Shown: one piece after another, positions 51,935 through 63,042 of the stretch
Position numbering within the stretch: the stretch's first letter is position 1
Layout: each line of letters begins with the position of its first letter
Assembly (NCBI GenBank): GCA_903813345.2
Contig: CAIIXF020000010.1
Coordinates: 18,613,181-18,677,180 of the forward strand
Source of the DNA: Owenia fusiformis
Lineage: Eukaryota > Annelida > Polychaeta > Sabellida > Oweniidae
Direction: 5' to 3'
DNA length: 64,000 bases
Notes under the pieces: generated by a model
Databases searched by the model: none
What the model saw: the letters and a program-made list of their open reading frames with translations, nothing else
What the model was told of the DNA's origin: nothing
Position numbers and translations under genes: made by a program

Positions 51935-52679
51935 CCATTTTGGATTCTAATATGAGGAAAGGTTAAGATAACTAATTAAAGTCTAGTAAATTGAAACCAT
52001 TTTCTCCTGAAACCATTTTTGCAGCCATTTTAGATTTCTATATAAAGGTATTCTTTAATCACTTCAATTTACACATGAATGGAATCCTTAACCTCTAAAA
52101 CCTTACCATGGTCTGCAAAAGCAACCGTTTTTTTAAGTTCACATAAATAGTTACGTATTCATTTTGACATCCATTTTGGTGGCCATTTTGGATTTCTATG
52201 TAAAGTAGTTCTTTGATTACTTAGATTTAGAGACAAATAAAATCCCTAGCCTCTAAAACCTTTTCATGGTCTCCAAAGTCACTTTTTAACTGTACTTTGA
52301 GCTTTTTGAACTTATATCAATAGTGACATATTTGTTTTGACATCCATTTTGGCGGCCATCTTGGATTTCCAATTCTTTGATGACTTATGACTTAGATTTT
52401 GACTTAAATGAAATCCTTGACCCCTAAAACCCCGAAATAGACCTCAAAATCACTGTTTTTGTCTCTCAGTATTCTTAGATATAACTTCTTTTATTTGGTA
52501 GTAAGTGCACCAGCGGCCATTTTGAAAAATGGATGATAACGCCCATTTAGCTGCCACGCCTGCAATGCTATCATACAATTTCTTACTCTAGAGGTATTTA
52601 CCTTGCCAAAAATCACAATGAGGCTTATTCCCCTAACTTGGTACCGATAACCTAAATTTTGGGGTGAAGCTGATGGCCT

Positions 52680-52842
52680 AAAGGACGCCCTCATCCTAAA
52701 TTGAATCCTCAATCCAGCCTAAATCCTCTTGGTCCCTGTATTACCCACTGGTGGCAATTCAATGACTGTAATTGCAAAATGACGTAATATTGATATTTAT
52801 CAAAAACAATTCAGTGAGCAATAAAGCCTACAGTAAATCAAA
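52680..52842. repeat. Segmental duplication, copy 1 (right part)
   Basis: AAAGGACGCCCTCATCCT, CTCTTGG, CAATTACTG-like, TGCAAAATGACGT and GCAATAAAGCCTAC follow in the same order as at 59292-59446 in copy 2. The similarity ends shortly after. Confidence 0.8.
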
Positions 52843-53082
52843 CCTACTTCCCATCCATCTGATCATCCAGAAATCAAAAACTCGTTCTATTATTTTATTG
52901 TATCCGTTATTTTTATAGATGCATTGAGTTGATTTATTTTGACGATAGCATGAAAAATAGGAAATAAAGTTGGGAAGTATAACACTTGGTGTTTTGAATT
53001 CTTCCTAAAACTATTGAAAATGGAATACTTGTTGATCTTTCCAGCTTTGTTTTCCTTTAACTATATGTACAGTAAAATAATA

Positions 53083-53465
53083 CAGGGTGGGCCAACTTTT
53101 ATCCAAATAAATGTTAATAGCTCAGTCATTTAGCACGGGCCATTTGACAAAATATGCTATAAAATGCCAAGGGAAGTTCATTACACACGAGTACAGATAT
53201 TTTGTGCAATGGCTATCATATTCCTTCTTGTCTCTAGTGACTTCCATTGTTCCAAAGGTTGTTGATATGGACATTAGCCCCAAAGATAAACGTTTGGGAA
53301 CTCATGTCCGATGAGTGCGTCATATTTCGGCATTTGGAGCAAGGTAAATGGCCATAAAATCATAACAATTTTGGACATACCAATGGAACTTGTAAAATGA
53401 AAGAACTTTGAGTTACTGACATACTGTATATTTGTTTGGGTTACATTTTTGGTTCACTGGCCCTG
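53083..53465. mobile_element. Short CAGGG-ended element in a TA site (mariner-type MITE)
   Basis: The left end CAGGGTGGGCCAACTTT is nearly the end of the 45597 element; the right end in reverse is CAGGGCCAGTGAACC, a weaker match. TA lies on both sides (53081-53082 and 53466-53467). At 383 bp it is likely an internally deleted or unrelated-core relative. The 67-codon frame inside (53111-53314) shows no transposase motif. Confidence 0.6.
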
Positions 53466-53467
53466 TA

Positions 53468-55095
53468 TATTATATGTAGATGTTCACGCGTGTCGACTCC
53501 TTTCACCTATTTTTATAACGTTAGCTGGTGTGAACACTGAAGATAGACAAAAGACAATATCCATGATCTTATTTCAAAAATGATGTGTTTGTTTTCTGAT
53601 TCTAAAAAAGAGCCACGAGAGGTGATTGAAAATTCAAACAAGCAAGACTTTGAGTAAACTAACTTTATTAAATGGAATCTATTTAGATGGTGAGGCTCAG
53701 AATAATTCAATAACCTAAATGGATAATGTAACAACTTAACCAGGTCAGGAATATCTTTCCCCCGAAAAGGTTCCATAAATAGTAAGTGACACAATAAGAT
53801 TATTTTCGTATGACAGTCATAATGTTCCTTATTCGTTTCGTTAGGTCACAAACTACATTCCTTGTCAGATTAGCTGAATGGTTGTTTTAGAGAACAGAAT
53901 CACTTATTAGTATTAATCGAGATACCACTGGAATTATTATGTCATTCGTCTATGTAATAAAACAAATACCCATAAATTACTAAATAAAAAAGTTCTTGAA
54001 ATATCAGTGTGTTTGTAACATCACCAAGTCTAACTAATTATAAGCGTAATTTACAATTGCAATATGCAGAATACTACCTTCTTCTTATTAAGGATATTGT
54101 TCTCAAGATGCCCCTTCCAGGCCAGAAGCCAGCTTTTGTCAAGGGCAGTTCACGTTTCAAAAAATATCCAAGGGACGTTCACATTTGACAACTTTGGCCC
54201 AAATTCACAGAAATAGAGAAAACTGCATGACTTTGAAAGAATCTTTGGCCAGGGGGTGCACCCCCTCCCCCTCCCCTTTGGACACTAGTACAATAACGTC
54301 ATTTCGAAGGGCAATATAGTGAAATATTGGACCGAGGCCCGAAGGCGTTATTAGTATTATTACCACCGTCAATGACCAGGACTGAAACAGCAAGAAAATC
54401 TTACGCACTGAACGATTGTTTTTTGGATGCCGAAACTGCCAACGAGAAGTTGCATCAGGGGTCTTAAAGATAAATACAAGCAAGCTCTTGAAAAGTATTG
54501 ATATTAATGGATTGCAGTAAACAAATATTCAAAGTTTCAACCCATCGCTATCAATTATCGTGTTTTAATCGCGTTGTGCTCCGACGGTCCGAATGTCGAA
54601 TTATGTAATGATTACGCCATTGCGGACATGATGACCTGATCATTATATGTCTTACGTTTCTCTGCCTCAAATTGTATCATAACGTTTCTCTGGAAAACTA
54701 GTCTGTCTGTTATGTCATCGTGTTTTTCGATTTTTCTCCAAACCCCATTCACTGGAGTATTGACATTAAAATCGACCAGAAGCGATATTTGCTCTTGATG
54801 ACTGAATCAGATTCAGCAGATAAAGTTTATTGGCATTTTGATGTATCTTATGTCTAAATTCATAATGTTACAGCTACACTAATACTCCCCTCTTACATCT
54901 CAGATATATACACCTATAAGTATAATTTAGTTGACTGTGTAATTAAACAACAAAACAATAAACATTGTTTTGAAGATATCCATATGATTAGCCAGCCCCC
55001 CCCCCCCCAGGATCGGCCCAGAAAAAACCTGGAGCCAAAAATTAAGAAAATTAGGGCCTTTTGGGCATTACTTCGCATTTACATTGTTTATATGG
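53468..55095. other. Intergenic with a MITE end fragment; no gene
   Basis: 54604-54660 resembles 42113-42190 (GGACATGATGACCTGATCATTA). C13 at 54996-55008 followed by AGGATCGGCCC looks like a reverse-oriented fragment of the CAGTGGCGGATCTGGGG family. Frames (53513-53794, 54205-54483 minus, 54984-55175 plus) have no known domain. Confidence 0.45.
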
Positions 55096-55826
55096 TTTAC
55101 AAAAGAGGAGGGAAATTAGCGCAACAGATTTTGTACAGTCATATGTTGGATTTTGGCCATTTTCTGAGGATTTAAACAATTGCATAGGTTAGGCCAATGC
55201 ATTACCTCCAGGAAAATCACTTCTAGAGATGATAAAATAATTTCGACTTTGAGACAGGTTAGATGCAAACAACCCACCCACATGATTTTTCTGAAATGTT
55301 TTCCTATTTTTCGACCCCTTCCATCCCTGCTTTTTTAATTTTTCTTGCATCAATATGTTGCATTTTGACACATAGTTAACCACTTTAAAGGAATAAGTGA
55401 TTCCTTCAGGGGTTTTAAAGATACCCATTATGGGTGACCAAACTTAGCTGAAAGCAATGATTTTTCCTATGGGAAAATAACATGGGAAATATTGTTTTCC
55501 ACTTTATCTAAATGGAATCATTTATTCCTTTTAAGGGATCAACTGTGTGTCAAAACGCAACATATTGATGCAAGAAAAATTAAAAAAGAAAGGATGGAAG
55601 GAGTTGAAAATCAGGAAAACATTTCAGAAAAAACATGTGGGTGGGTTGTTTGCATCTACCCTGTCTCAAAGTCAAAATTATTTTATCATCTCTAGAAGTG
55701 ATTTTCCTGGAGGTAAAACATTCGCCTAACATATGCACCTGTTTAAATCCCCAGGAAATGGCCGAAATCCAACATATGATTGTCCAAAATCTGTTGCGCT
55801 AACTTCCGTCCTCCTTTCATAGGTAA
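55096..55826. repeat. 730-bp foldback with two long arms
   Basis: The left arm (55096-about 55400) and right arm (about 55495-55826) are reverse complements with roughly 10-15 percent differences. Examples are TTAGCGCAACAGATTTTG against CAAAATCTGTTGCGCTAA, and CCTCCAGGAAAATCACTTCT against AGAAGTGATTTTCCTGGAGG. The tips read TTTACAAAAGAGGAG and, in reverse, TTACCTATGAAAGGAGG. Frames on opposite strands (55189-55428 minus; 55492-55729 plus) are mirror images of each other. The transcript would form a long hairpin. Confidence 0.85.
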
Positions 55827-56029
55827 GACTACTGAGAGGGGTGAAACTTATCTGAAATAGATTTCATTTAACATGAAATCCCCTCATGGGAGCTTACGAG
55901 CAAAACATTTTGAACGACGCTAGTCGTAAAACACTCAAGAGTACAATTTCCTGTATATATACTCTCATTTATATTTTACATAAATTCCAATTGCTCAAAC
56001 TATTTGCTACAGGATGATACTATGATCGA

Positions 56030-57833
56030 TCTATTTTCCTTGCTTTTAGAATGTGTTTTGAAGCTCAACACGACATTGAGGGAGGAAACAATCAGGTTCT
56101 ATGATCCTAGTTAATCTCTCTCGTATATCATTCAATTACTTTTTGATCTGTTAGAATATGAAGCTATATAGAAACTATAGTATTTTAGACAGTATTTAAA
56201 TAACGATAGAAAAAGACTGAAAATAATCGAAGAGTTGCCGATCCAGAAAGGTAACTTGTATCCCTAAACATTTTGTTATCATGAAGTTACCCAATATCCC
56301 GGGCCCGACCAAATATAAAGGGTTTTTTAACTCCATGTAGAGACACTATACTGTAAGGTATGGCCTTGCTTTAACAGTATGTGAGACGTGTAGTCAAGTA
56401 ATGGGGGGTCACAAGGGCTTGTGGCGAGACTAAGAAAAGTATTTTACAGTAAAGAATGAAGTGATACTAAAATGGTTAATGGTCCCTGAACACAATGACA
56501 AAATATTGCATATACCCTTTCAGCTATCTTGTGATATTCCGAAACCACGTGTATTGAGCGCAAATTCTACACTATGAAGATTTAAATATATATCGGTCAT
56601 TCTTAAAATAATTCATAAATCTGCGCGATTTTGTAAAGCGCTTTTAGCGTTTTTTCAGGTGTAATTCCAGCAACTGACACGTAGTAAAGTGAATGCGGCA
56701 ATTCTAACCTACTTTTATAACGTCATAAGAAATTAACCCTTTTCGACCATCGAAACTCATTATACATCTTTAAGTCGATACCCTATTTGGATCACTCCAA
56801 AACTGTTTACGATCTCAAAATTTAGGCTATTTAAAAGGAGTAAGACCAATGAAACCTCGGCAGAACATTGAACAAGGGTTAATTGCACCAATTGTAACCT
56901 TGCATAATGCATAATCCATGCATAATGGCCGAGTTATCATTGCTTTGGGTTACGTTTTCTGGCTCAACCTGTAGTATTTATTAATAACAAATCGTTAATT
57001 CAAAACTCTTTTCTGTTTCTGGAGAGTTGCCAGGCTACAATAACGCAAGGTTGTATTTTACGATTAATATTTTATAATGAAGAAGTGTATTTTTAAATTC
57101 AAATCTCAAATAAAATACAATTTGTGTCAAAATGAAAAGTGATTATCGTTACGATAAATATTTCATTACCAATACACAATGACATGTATAACGTTATTTT
57201 GCAATCGTCATAATTGAGTGCAATCTTTGTATCGTAAAGTGTATTTAGCGTATAACAATCTTTGGGGGCAGAATGGATTCTAGTATTGAGTGTTACAAAG
57301 TAGACTACGCCTGCAAAGATTGTATATCATGAATATTTTTTAGAAAACATACCTTTTAAGAAGTGTTTGGAGATGACATACAGAAGCCAGAAGAGTTCCT
57401 TTCAAACGAGAATGATTCAAATTACGGCTAAAGATTCATGATAAAATGGACAAAAATATGCATTACTTGAAATAGGTGCATTCCGGCAGATGTCGAAATT
57501 CTAAAAAGTATTTGCGATGTCGCTCTTCTTGCTTGCTTGACCTTTACTTCAAAAACATTCAAAAACATCGTTCACATCAATTAATGTTTCAATTTGCAGC
57601 AAAGCTTTAGATATGGATGTGGAACTCAAGGCCTGACCATGGTTATTTGTGAAGAAATGCCACACAGCCAAACATTTAAAACACAACACCATCCCTCTAT
57701 CTTTAAGCATCACACACTGACGTAAAGTATCATAAACAATATATTTAGAGGTCTTAATGGAGCAAACATTATATTCATATTCGGATGACGTAACAAGGAC
57801 GTTCAATTTATGGTCATTTTCCTTTCATGTAAA
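56030..57833. repeat. Segmental duplication, copy 2 (left part)
   Basis: Counterpart of 48050-49560, with matching blocks described there. The duplication is clearest at 56045-56300, 56420-56620 and 57720-57815. It ends against the left tip of the CACGGTG element at 57834 and resumes at 59125. Confidence 0.78.
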
Positions 57834-59124
57834 CACGGTGTATAACCCAAACGCTCCTACATGCACGACGGAGCGTTTCATTACTGAAAGTAAACAAAGA
57901 AACGCTCCGGAGTAGGAAAACTGGCTGGCGGGAATGATGAGCCATCTGACGATTTCTCCAATAATGGGAATAAGAGGTATGAGTTCCATATTTCGAGTAT
58001 ACCATTCGATGGGTGTGATATTCATGTTGTACTTGGCTGGCTGTTGACGGTTGAAGCAATTAGGAAGAGCTGTACGAAGCAGTATAGTTATCAAAATTCA
58101 AAAACGTATTTGTCATTCTATCGGTCAAAACCCCTTTTGTCGATACATGTGATTAATTGAGCCAAGATTAGAGCACCAACGTATATTTTAGTCAAATTCC
58201 AATGCTTCAACGCACCATACATTATCGTAATAGTGATTTGATGACCGAAAATCCAGTCTTAAAAATGATGACATTCTCATATTCAAGAAACGCTCCGATC
58301 TGGTTAACACAGTGAACTGGAAACGCTCCGGTAGTCTAGATCAGTTTAGGAAATATATAGCTTGCCTTTCCCTTTCAGGAAGCGAAAGAAAAGATCTATT
58401 ATGCCCCTTGGCATCAAAAGAAGAAAGATTAATTCACATATAAATTTTCGTTTTTTTCTATAGTTTCATGATTTAGCACACATGTAGGCATGACATCATC
58501 TAATGTAGGCTTAAATCAGCTAGTTGCACATTTAGCACCACCAGGTTCAGATGTTTCAATTTGTCTAACAAGTACAACACGTTTTGAGAGATAGATTCGA
58601 TTCGGAACTCTTCTCTAATAATCTGAAAATAATATCAAAACAAAATGGTAAGAGCGTTTCTAAAATTGTGTTCTAAATCGACGGAGCGTGTTGAGGAAAA
58701 CAAGCGATTTATCGAGTACAAGTAATTGATTTGGACTGGGATTTTAGGAAATGAGAATATACGAGTTTGTGATCTACTACTTTAACAGAAAGATTAACGT
58801 TTTCATAGAAATACTAGTTTAATTCGTAATTTGTGGTCAAATCGTCATCTTCAGATTCGTTCGATCTACACTACGGAGCTTTGATCAAGCAAATAACAGT
58901 TTACCACCAGAAGTTGAATAAATAAGATCTTTCCTCACGGTATTGTTCATCGAATGGTACATAATATTTCACCATAACATATGATATGTAAGAGAAACGA
59001 GAGAAACAATACTTACGGTCATAGTGGAATCTTCATAAGCCGCCATTTTATTTCGCTCCGGAGCGTTTCCGCGTAAATGAAACGCTCCGTCGTGCATGTA
59101 GGAGCGTTTGGGTTATACCCCGTG
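57834..59124. mobile_element. CACGGTG-ended DNA transposon 3 (Transib- or CACTA-like, non-autonomous, 1291 bp)
   Basis: The best preserved of the three. The left end is CACGGTGTATAACCCAAACG, then CTCCTACATGCACGACGGAG and CGTTTCAT; the right end in reverse is the same 48 bases with one change (CACGGGG). GTAAA flanks both sides (57829-57833 and 59125-59129). GAAACGCTCCG occurs in both orientations at 57869, 57899, 58287, 58320, 59059 and 59079, with partial copies near 58651 and 58681. It interrupts copy 2 of the segmental duplication, whose other copy shows the empty site. Overlapping minus-strand frames at 57814-58094 have no transposase features. Confidence 0.88.
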
Positions 59125-59446
59125 GTAAAGGTGAGATGATGTAAGTTTGGTTTGTTTCATTGGACAAATTACGTTTGTTTTAAACATTGCCATCTGTAAC
59201 AAATTCATATTGGGCTGGCTAGGGTTAAATATAGTTGTTTTGCATTAGTCTTGTGATTTGTTTTTTGTTTTGTTGTCACACATACTGATATCTCAAAGGA
59301 CGTCCTCATCCTCAATTGAAGCGTCTCTTGTGTCTCTTGGCCACTGTTTTACCAACACGTGACACTTCAATTACTGTTATTGCAAAATGACGTCATAATG
59401 ATATTGATTAAAACCATCAGGGTAGCAATAAAGCCTACTGTAAAGG
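59125..59446. repeat. Segmental duplication, copy 2 (right part)
   Basis: Corresponds to 49595-49787 joined to 52680-52842. At about 59292 it reads ATATCTCAAAGGACGTCC, the uninterrupted form of the site where copy 1 carries the 2.9-kb foldback. Confidence 0.8.
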
Positions 59447-60200
59447 ATTATCTTTCATAAACGCCATATGAAGAACGTGGTGATGTTATAAATGAGAACA
59501 AATCCGTATTACATTGTTGAAGATGCTTTAAAGAGACACTTGCTAATTTCAATGAGACGGATTGATGACTGCTAGACATACCATACAAATCCTCACAATC
59601 AACTTGCATGATATGAAATTGTAAATTGTATTAATTGAATTGCAAGCAAGACATATATCAGTTTATATTTATACTTATGCTTATTGATATTTATACTACA
59701 CAAATTCTGAGGGGCCACACAACTGATTCATCCTTTCTCTGGAATAGATGGCATTTCAAAGGCCAGAATATAGTCCAATTATTATATTCCATCAGCAATC
59801 CAACATCAGTCACCAGTGATTGGATTTTGGTAACTACATGTACGTGAATTAATGTACGTATGGACCAACTGTAACACAGGATTTGCTGTGAATAAGGTCT
59901 GAAAATTTTGACCTTTTTGACCTCCTCAGTTTGCCAAAATGAGAATGACAATTTTTGACATTTTCTATAGATCGCTTATTCAACAGGTGAGTTCTTTTGA
60001 TTTTCATGAGTAGTTTTGATTCAAACTTTTTTCACTGACAGAGAACATACTTGGGGTATGATGGCATGATAGCAAATGGCCACAAATCTTCCAATTTTTT
60101 TCTCTAAAAATCATATCATTTGTATGGGAAAAGCCATGTGTTGTAGCATTTAGTTGTGTTTCCCTTTTACATTAACGAAGTATGTGATTTAAAACGAGAC
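59447..60200. other. Intergenic; nothing recognised
   Basis: Opposed short frames near 59635-59951 are mutual shadows without domain features. A CAGGTGAGTT at about 59975 resembles a splice donor but has no supported exon. Confidence 0.45.
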
Positions 60201-60204
60201 ACCG

Positions 60205-60510
60205 AGCTCGTAATCATGCTTTATTATTGACTAACCATTTGATAATTTTTACTTACTTACTAGTCTAAATAATGTCTTCATCAGTAGTACAGTCGTGATT
60301 ATCTTTAAATCATGTTTATTATTGAATAGGGATGCCCTTAGATTTGATAATGAGCCTACTTATATCTAAGAAGATATATCTTTCAGCAATTAAACAGTCT
60401 GCGGCTCTTTAAATCCTTTAATCACATATTATTATTGAACGGTGATGATCTTTGATTTGATAATAAACTTATTATCTTGTCTAAATAATAGCCTCAGTCA
60501 TAAGCAATAC
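60205..60510. repeat. Degenerate tandem repeat, about three units of roughly 110 bp
   Basis: Motifs (A/T)AATCATG.TTTATTATTGA, GATTTGATAAT, CT(A/T)CTTA..TCTAA and ATAAT(G/A)(T/G)C recur near 60211, 60308 and 60420. It has diverged strongly. Confidence 0.55.
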
Positions 60511-61443
60511 TCGTTCAGCTAACAGCGTTTGACTCATTATCATGTATGTATCATTGACGTATAACATTTGATGATCTGAAAAAATGATTCCAAGTCAAGA
60601 ACCGGCAAATCGACATCAATTTCGTGTAAAGATACTCCCTGGCCAAATAAAACCGTTTTGCCTAATTTAAATACTCCTAAAGCAGATTACACCTTGTTTT
60701 CCCGAGCTAAAATTAATTTTGATAAACTATATTGTTCAGAATAAGGAAGGGTCATTGACCAGGAAAGCGTCAAAAATCGTGACATCGAAAAGGAAATCAT
60801 AAAAATCTAATTCTACCTTATACTAATAACATTAAATCAAATTGATGGAAGCACTCACTACGTTTTAATGATTTAAGCAAATGTAAGTTCGACATTACAT
60901 CATTCAGAACTTAAGTTTTCTGATTCTTCCACATTATGTGCTTCACATTGTCTAAATATAATCATAAATGCTTCATACATACCCATTCCCCATCACCACT
61001 TGAAGTGTTATGTTTACAATCTTATTCTAAAAGTTCATGCTGCTATATTCTCTTTTTCTATATTGTAGAAAAAGGCAATCCACGTGTTTTGCAACATTCC
61101 TGGAGTAAAAATGTCAAATTGTCGAATAAAACTGACGTAATAACATTTACCTGTGAAGTTGTCTAGCAACCAAGTGATCGTTCTCAACGAAATTGCGGTA
61201 TATCTCTTTTCTACAGGTATGAAATGGCTCAGATAACCGTATAGACAAGGTCTACATTGAGCAATCAGGCTAAGTACCAACCTCTTTGTTACTCGTCAAT
61301 TCCGAACTATTTCAAATGCCAAATTGAAGAGTAAATCACTGTGATAGCTCAGTGTTCTATTCTTGTAATAACTCCCAATACTCTAAACGTTTCAAGTTTC
61401 AAGTTCTAAGCCCAGAACTCGGTACCATAATTTTAGCAAAGCG
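60511..61443. other. Intergenic; nothing recognised
   Basis: Frames at 60936-61166 plus and 61035-61280 minus overlap and look like chance. Confidence 0.5.
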
Positions 61444-61448
61444 ACGTC

Positions 61449-62079
61449 TGTTACGCGGTATATGGCATACATTCATGGTTGCGCGGTATTTGTGATACGG
61501 GTGAATATGCCATACTCACCTGCGGTATATGGCATATTCCGCAGGTGAGTATGCAATATTCCGCAGTGAATATGCGATACATTGATTTCAGTGAATACCC
61601 GATACTCACCTGCAGAATATGTCATACTCACTTGCGGAATATGCCATATACCGCAAGTGAATATGACATATACCGCAGGTGAAAACGTGATACAGAAAGC
61701 CTTGATTTGATTGGTTGCGAGAATCGACTCTAAATGTAAAACTACGCTGTATTACCATTATAGTTAGTGCGTTGAGTACTAATATATGAATCCTGGATTG
61801 ACTGAGTAAGTTTATTACGCGAGATTGGTGACTGATACTTCTGCTAAGTTAATATATTCGATACACAGTACTGTTGATTCAGTAATCATTACAATGATTA
61901 ATAACGTTTTACTATTTCGTTCAATCGATGCAATTGACAATTGCGTACTTCCGTATCACGTTCTCATTGATTAGTTTGTATGCCATATACCGCAGGTGAA
62001 TCTGTCATACACCGCAAGTGAATATGCCATATTCGTTGCGGAATATGAAATATTTTTGTATCGTGTTTACCGCGTAACA
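61449..62079. mobile_element. 631-bp element, TGTTACGCGGTA ends, 5-bp duplication; solo LTR or DNA transposon
   Basis: The left end TGTTACGCGGTA and right end TACCGCGTAACA are perfect 12-bp inverted repeats. ACGTC flanks both sides (61444-61448 and 62080-62084). TG...CA ends with a 5-bp duplication are what a solo long terminal repeat would show. Inside, a module of TCACCTGCGGTATATGGCAT and its reverse complement is repeated about ten times near 61490-61690 and again at 61978-62050. That is more like the subterminal repeats of a DNA transposon. No polyadenylation or promoter signal was clear. Confidence 0.7.
61490..61690. repeat. Palindromic array of GCGGTATATGGCATA / TATGCCATATACCGC modules
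   Basis: Modules of 20-25 bp alternate in orientation (TGCCATACTCACCTGCGG, CCGCAGGTGAGTATGC, TCACTTGCGGAATATGCC, CCGCAAGTGAATATGAC). Some adjacent pairs can fold into hairpins. A further set of three lies at 61978-62050. The array belongs to the 61449-62079 element. Confidence 0.85.
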
Positions 62080-62084
62080 ACGTC

Positions 62085-62961
62085 TACAAGTGCAGAACAT
62101 AGTGTACAGAATTCAATATGAAACTGTCATTTAGCTTCACCAAATTGATTAGTTATTTTAAAGATATTAAAATTAAAATATAATGTCATTTCAAAAATAA
62201 ATGGGCATGGGAAACAATTGAACCAAATATTTTATGACAATCACATGCGCTTTATAAGACAGCATTGAGGCCGATTTGCATAATCAATATAAATTTTCCA
62301 CTATCTCATAAACACCGTGATAAAGAATGCAAAAAATCTGCTACCACTATTTAAAGATTTAAGTGTAAAGCTGATAAATACATTGATTGCAGAAATGGCA
62401 TGGTATTCTACTGGCCCTGATATCGTATTGGTTGCTAATATACTTTAAAGTCTAGGACTCTTCAATTCCCAAATAGAAGTTTTAGTGAAACAAAAATGTG
62501 TCCTATCACACATGTACACATGTATAGTGTGCGAAACATACATTTCAGTAACTGATAAATGATCTTCATTTTCAACAGACTATTTTCTATATAAACGGAA
62601 AAATAGATGGCATCACGAGTGTTGGTAGAAAATAGTAGGGCCAGAATACATTGAGACATATGACATTCTAGTAACTTAATTTATTGATCTATCAAATATA
62701 ATAATATTGTGTCAATGGGGATTTAGCCCGACCTTTTTCGGAAAACTTGAAAATTGAATAAAGGTAAATAATTGCAAATCAAAGTTGTTTTGAAAAAAAT
62801 TACACAAGGAATTCAAATATCCCATCCAATAGGAGAAAATGTTGGACTTAAATGATTAAAATGCAGACCCGCTAAAATCTCATTAAAACGAGACTTCAAC
62901 GAGATTTTAAAGCTGTTCACCAAACCCTCCATGACATTGACATCAGAGACTCTCTGAAATG
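62085..62961. other. Intergenic; nothing recognised
   Basis: A lone CACCGTG lies at 62313-62319 with no partner end, and a small hairpin AAAATCTCATTAAAACGAGA...CGAGATTTTA near 62874-62910. The minus-strand frame at 62462-62659 has no domain. Confidence 0.5.
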
Positions 62962-63042
62962 TACCCTACGCGCAGAGTCTAGTTATAAATTATTAGACAA
63001 AGCTCTCTTTTGAGAAGCATAGTCGAACGAATGCAAAGGGTA
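62962..63042 (-). mobile_element. TACCCT-family MITE, copy C, with 9-bp target duplication
   Basis: Reverse-oriented, 81 bp, from TACCCTACGCGCAGAGTC to GAATGCAAAGGGTA. TCTGAAATG flanks both sides (62953-62961 and 63043-63051). It is the best copy for defining both tips, as TACCCT and AGGGTA are both intact. Confidence 0.87.

Larger units (their letters stand above)
49788..52679. mobile_element. 2.9-kb foldback element with long inverted arms
   Basis: Arms at about 49788-50650 and 51900-52679 are inverted copies: AGGCGATCAGCC at the left, GCTGATGGCCT at the right, then matching CAGGGGAATAA and CACCCATTTTTCAAAATGGC blocks. The arms are built of degenerate units of about 150 bp containing AATCCAAGATGGCNGCCAAA, some directly duplicated (50303-50395 against 50771-50860). 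The middle contains a TACCCT-family relic, a CCCGAGG hairpin fragment and a retroelement-like frame at 51632-51934. The segmental duplicate at about 59292 lacks the whole element and gives the empty site. The frames at 49611-49967 and 52491-52712 are reflections of the arms. Confidence 0.8.

Noticed and set aside
55189-55729. Apparent homologous small proteins on opposite strands
   Set aside because: They are reflections of the two arms of a hairpin element; kept as an observation but not called as genes.
62313-62319. Lone CACCGTG as a right transposon end
   Set aside because: No partner left end with matching flank in the preceding 1.5 kb.
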